In this document: positions 31,201 through 33,049 of the stretch, piece after piece
Numbering within the stretch: position 1 is the first letter of the stretch
Layout of the letters: each line of letters starts with the position of its first letter
From: Apostichopus parvimensis
Lineage: Eukaryota > Echinodermata > Holothuroidea > Aspidochirotida > Stichopodidae
Assembly: GCA_000934455.1 (NCBI GenBank)
Contig: KN886527.1
Location: 1-33,049 of the forward strand
Length of the DNA: 33,049 bases
Direction: 5' to 3'
Translations under genes and position numbers: made by a program
Notes under the pieces: model-generated
The model's input: only the letters and a program-made list of their open reading frames with translations
The model's database searches: none
Told to the model about the DNA's origin: nothing

Positions 31201-31912
31201 TTCACTGTTCTTGACTTTTCAACTCACTACGATTTCAATTATTAATATTCATCATTTGCCTTTGTTGTTTACCTCCATTTCAGTATATATATAAATATAT
31301 TTGTGTGTGTATTCCAACACAAAACTAGGGGATTCATATATTGTCTGTATGCTTCCAACACTTTTCTAGGCAATTCATATATTTGTGTAGACCTGTTTCC
31401 AACACTATACTATGGTATTAATTTGAATATATATTTCTGTCTGTGTATTTTCAACACTATACTAAGGGATTTATATATTTGTGTCTGTGTACTCCAACAA
31501 TATACTAGGGGATTCATTTGAATGGAGTTGTCACTGAGTTTATTATTACTATACAGTTATTGCATTCTGGAGTCTACCTTGATATCAGAATATTTAGGTT
31601 AGTTTTCCAGTTGTACCTTGATTTCTACCTGACATGACTCCCTGTAAACAATGTACCTCCATCAACCCACAAATCCAAGCTTTAGATGAATTGAAAGAGA
31701 CAACTTTAGACCAGTTGATGAATGGATCTGCCTCCTCTCCTGTGTGTGCATTGGACCCTGTTCTAAGTTTAATTGAAAGTAGTAAAAATAATGACAAAGA
31801 CTTGTTTTCTTTTCTTTTCTTCACAGACACTATTTACTTCCTTCTGCCTGGTTTAGATGATACCAAGAATACAGTTTATGGTATTTCTTGCTACAAACAG
31901 ATGAGAACAAAT
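28188..31912 (+). CDS. AVL9: AVL9 late secretory pathway protein, first three exons (3' partial)
   Basis: AVL9 is a conserved DENN-family protein needed for exocytic transport from the late Golgi in yeast, and linked to cell polarity and migration in animals. Exons 28188-28262, 30100-30220 and 31827-31912 join in agreeing phases to give 94 residues. LNILVVGFHHKRGCQ, LPPQWKHLPCLAVPDGAHN and VYGISCYKQM match the animal AVL9 N-terminus closely in order and spacing. This part is the start of the N-terminal longin-like (u-DENN) lobe. Human AVL9 is about 648 residues, so roughly 85% of the protein lies beyond the right edge. It is head to head with EXOG. Confidence 0.92.
28263..30099 (+). other. 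AVL9 intron 1
   Basis: The intron runs from GTAAGT to TTCAATAG. It includes a C-rich, Pro-coding stretch at 28510-28610 and A/T runs near 29490-29510. Frames at 28457-28801, 29170-29385 and 29449-29637 look like chance. No repeat family is recognised. Confidence 0.6.
30100..30220 (+). CDS. AVL9: AVL9 exon 2
   Basis: The acceptor is TTTCCCTTCAATAG and the donor is AAAG|GTAAAC at 30221. It encodes IDFCFPPLFEDKGCESRDLP and PQWKHLPCLAVPDGAHNFDK plus one base of an Asp codon completed by exon 3. Confidence 0.93.
30874..30900. repeat. Perfect 12-bp inverted repeat containing GAACAgtcTGTTC
   Basis: ATACTTTGAACA (30874-30885) and TGTTCAAAGTAT (30889-30900) are exact inverted copies around GTC. The centre matches the GAACAnnnTGTTC core of steroid-receptor response elements, though its host context is unknown. 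Confidence 0.9.
31120..31191 (+). tRNA. tRNA-like Pol III unit, anticodon position ATA, probably a pseudogene or SINE head
   Basis: A 72-base cloverleaf can be drawn. The acceptor stem is GCATCTA (31120-31126) with TGGATGT (31184-31190), 7 pairs including two G-U. The D arm is GCCTAGTGGTTAGGG, which also serves as the A box. The anticodon stem TCGGC/GCGGG has one G-G mismatch, with loop ATATAAA. The T arm is CCGGG-TTCGAAT-CCCGG, giving the B box GGTTCGAATCC. A TTTTTT terminator starts near 31197. The anticodon triplet would be ATA (Tyr codon UAU), very unusual for Tyr tRNAs, which carry GTA and usually an intron; none is seen. The mismatch and the odd anticodon favour a tRNA-derived repeat. 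Confidence 0.6.
31285..31521. repeat. Degenerate tandem repeat, about 45-bp unit
   Basis: About five units share TATATATTTGTGTCTGTGTA, a CCAACACTATACTA core and GGGATTCAT. The core starts at 31314, 31355, 31399, 31451 and 31494. It follows the tRNA-like unit by about 90 bp in AVL9 intron 2. Confidence 0.85.
31827..31912 (+). CDS. AVL9: AVL9 exon 3
   Basis: The acceptor is TTTCTTTTCTTCACAG ending at 31826. It completes Asp, then encodes TIYFLLPGLDD and NTVYGISCYKQMRTN, ending AAT|GTAAGA at 31913 in phase 0. The donor sits just where the family has a boundary after the GISCY-Q block; the next exon is beyond the window. Confidence 0.9.
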
Positions 31913-33049
31913 GTAAGAGAATCATTAAAGATCTGCTATATTAGCTCCAAGTACTTCACACTATAGCTAGGAAAGTTTTGTGGTTACGTAATTGACCTGA
32001 CACGGTCGTAAATCGACCTCAGGCTCTACAATTAGCCTGCATAGCTTCTTAACACCATTAGGCTCTTTGTGTAAACACTGTGTGGATATATGTTCATGTC
32101 TACAGTGTAGTTAATCATACAGCGTTTGCACAAAGACCCTCATACAAGAAAAATTATGTGGCAGGCGTTGCAGACTAATTGGTAAAAAGAGGTCATTGTA
32201 CTACCAAGGCAGGTCGATTACGTAATCTCAAGAAACTTTCCATGATAGCGTGCTATAGTTGGGGTCTATACAGCAGACCTTCAAGTAATAATAGTACTGA
32301 TATAACCCTATTCAAGTTTATTCCATTCATGCCATGCCCTACCATGTCTGAAAACCTTGTAAACACTAACTCTAAGAGAAAGGTGGAATTAATTTGATAC
32401 TTGATAAGTGGATCTACCTTAGTGAGTGCAAATCCTTTTTTTTTCTTCTGGTGAGGTCAAAGGTTATTTGAGGTAAGCAGAGGTCAAACTATGTAAACGT
32501 GATAGACTCTAACAGTTAAGGTTGGATAGATTTCATACTTGTATGTGAATATACCTTTAATAGTGAACACAAGAACCCAAGTCTTCCTGTCAATTGCTGT
32601 TTGAGATCGACACAGTTCAAAGTCTGGAAACCTTTTAAACATCAAACCTCCAAAAGTTAAGTTTGGTTTAACTTAATGCTTTGCATCTAGAGCCACCTCA
32701 GTAAGAGCAACTCTATTGGTTGCTGTGAAGGTCAATGGCCAATTGAGATCGACAACGTTAAAGCCTGAAAACCTAGAAATTTATTTTAGAAGTGAAATGT
32801 GGATAAAGTTCATCCAATGCCATTGGATTGACTTTAGTGAGTACATGAGCCTTACTGTCTCCTGGGTTTCATCTGATATCCTTTGTAAAAGTTACTCTAA
32901 TAGTAGAGGTTGGATGAACTCCGTACTTATTATGTGGCCATACCTTAGTGAGTACAAAAACACTGGCCTTTTCTGTGAAGGTCAAAGGTTATGTGAAGAT
33001 AACAGAGCTCAAAGTCGTAAACTCTTTTAAATACAACTCTGATAGTTAA
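31913..33049 (+). other. AVL9 intron 3 (continues past the right edge)
   Basis: No coding exon matching the next AVL9 segment was found. The right 650 bp is a tandem repeat, annotated separately. Confidence 0.6.
32395..33049. repeat. Degenerate tandem repeat, about 110-140-bp unit
   Basis: The line TTAGTGAGTACAAG-like occurs at 32419, 32559, 32698, 32833 and 32945. Between these, units share GTGAAGGTCAAAGGTTAT, GAGCTCAAAGTC-GTAAAC-CTTTTAAA and ACTCTGATAGTTAAG-TTGGAT. The units are strongly diverged, and the array continues past the edge. Confidence 0.8.

Larger units (their letters stand above)
30221..31826 (+). other. AVL9 intron 2
   Basis: This intron holds a 12-bp perfect inverted repeat, a 24-bp duplication (ATGTTTGATCTCTAGAGTGAG at about 30955 and 30985), the tRNA-like unit at 31120-31191 and a 45-bp degenerate tandem repeat. 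No exon is seen. Confidence 0.6.

Noticed and set aside
31634-31966. 110-codon frame as a whole gene
   Set aside because: Only 31827-31912 is an AVL9 exon; the rest reads through intron on either side.
1-33049. CRISPR array, operon or phage-like system
   Set aside because: The tandem repeats lack unique spacers of constant length and the genes are spliced animal genes.

Overview
The window is nuclear DNA of an animal. The genes are split into exons by GT-AG introns, with AT-rich non-coding DNA, many minisatellites and old retroelement debris, and no bacterial gene packing. Protein similarity is animal-wide. A DIRS-like tyrosine-recombinase-class retroelement and diverged 'TGACCTTTGACCCC' repeats suggest a marine invertebrate, perhaps an echinoderm or relative. 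This is an inference from memory; no search was run.

Three conserved genes were assembled by joining exons whose splice phases agree. (1) 2101-16142, plus strand: CATIP (ciliogenesis-associated TTC17-interacting protein). Nine exons are visible, about 366 codons ending in an RIIa-like helical domain; the start-codon exon was not found. (2) 27283-23133, minus strand: EXOG, the mitochondrial endo/exonuclease. It looks complete, with five exons, 360 codons, an N-terminal membrane anchor and an SRGHMAPAG active site. (3) 28188 to beyond the right edge, plus strand: the first three exons (94 residues) of AVL9, a DENN-family late secretory pathway protein. CATIP and EXOG converge, with about 7 kb between their stop codons. 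EXOG and AVL9 diverge, with 904 bp between their start codons; this gap holds a perfect cAMP-response-element palindrome.

The non-coding DNA is repeat-rich. CATIP introns hold a 42-bp minisatellite (4133-4650), a decayed antisense DIRS-like element (about 5765-8173), a 62-bp tandem repeat (8950-9205), a 72-bp minisatellite that has copied the exon 7 splice donor eight times (13090-13712), and an inverted-repeat pair (9757-9909 and 15618-15764) enclosing exons 5-8. The CATIP-EXOG interval holds a 1.8-kb hairpin-bounded repeat full of DR1-like motifs (19215-21045). The second AVL9 intron holds a tRNA-like Pol III unit (31120-31191), and the right edge lies in another tandem repeat family.

The three genes are not an operon and do not share a pathway (cilium/actin, mitochondrial DNA repair, secretion). 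No wholly new system was found. The strongest unusual signals are the multiplied splice-donor array and the frame-closed four-exon block between inverted repeats, both in CATIP.
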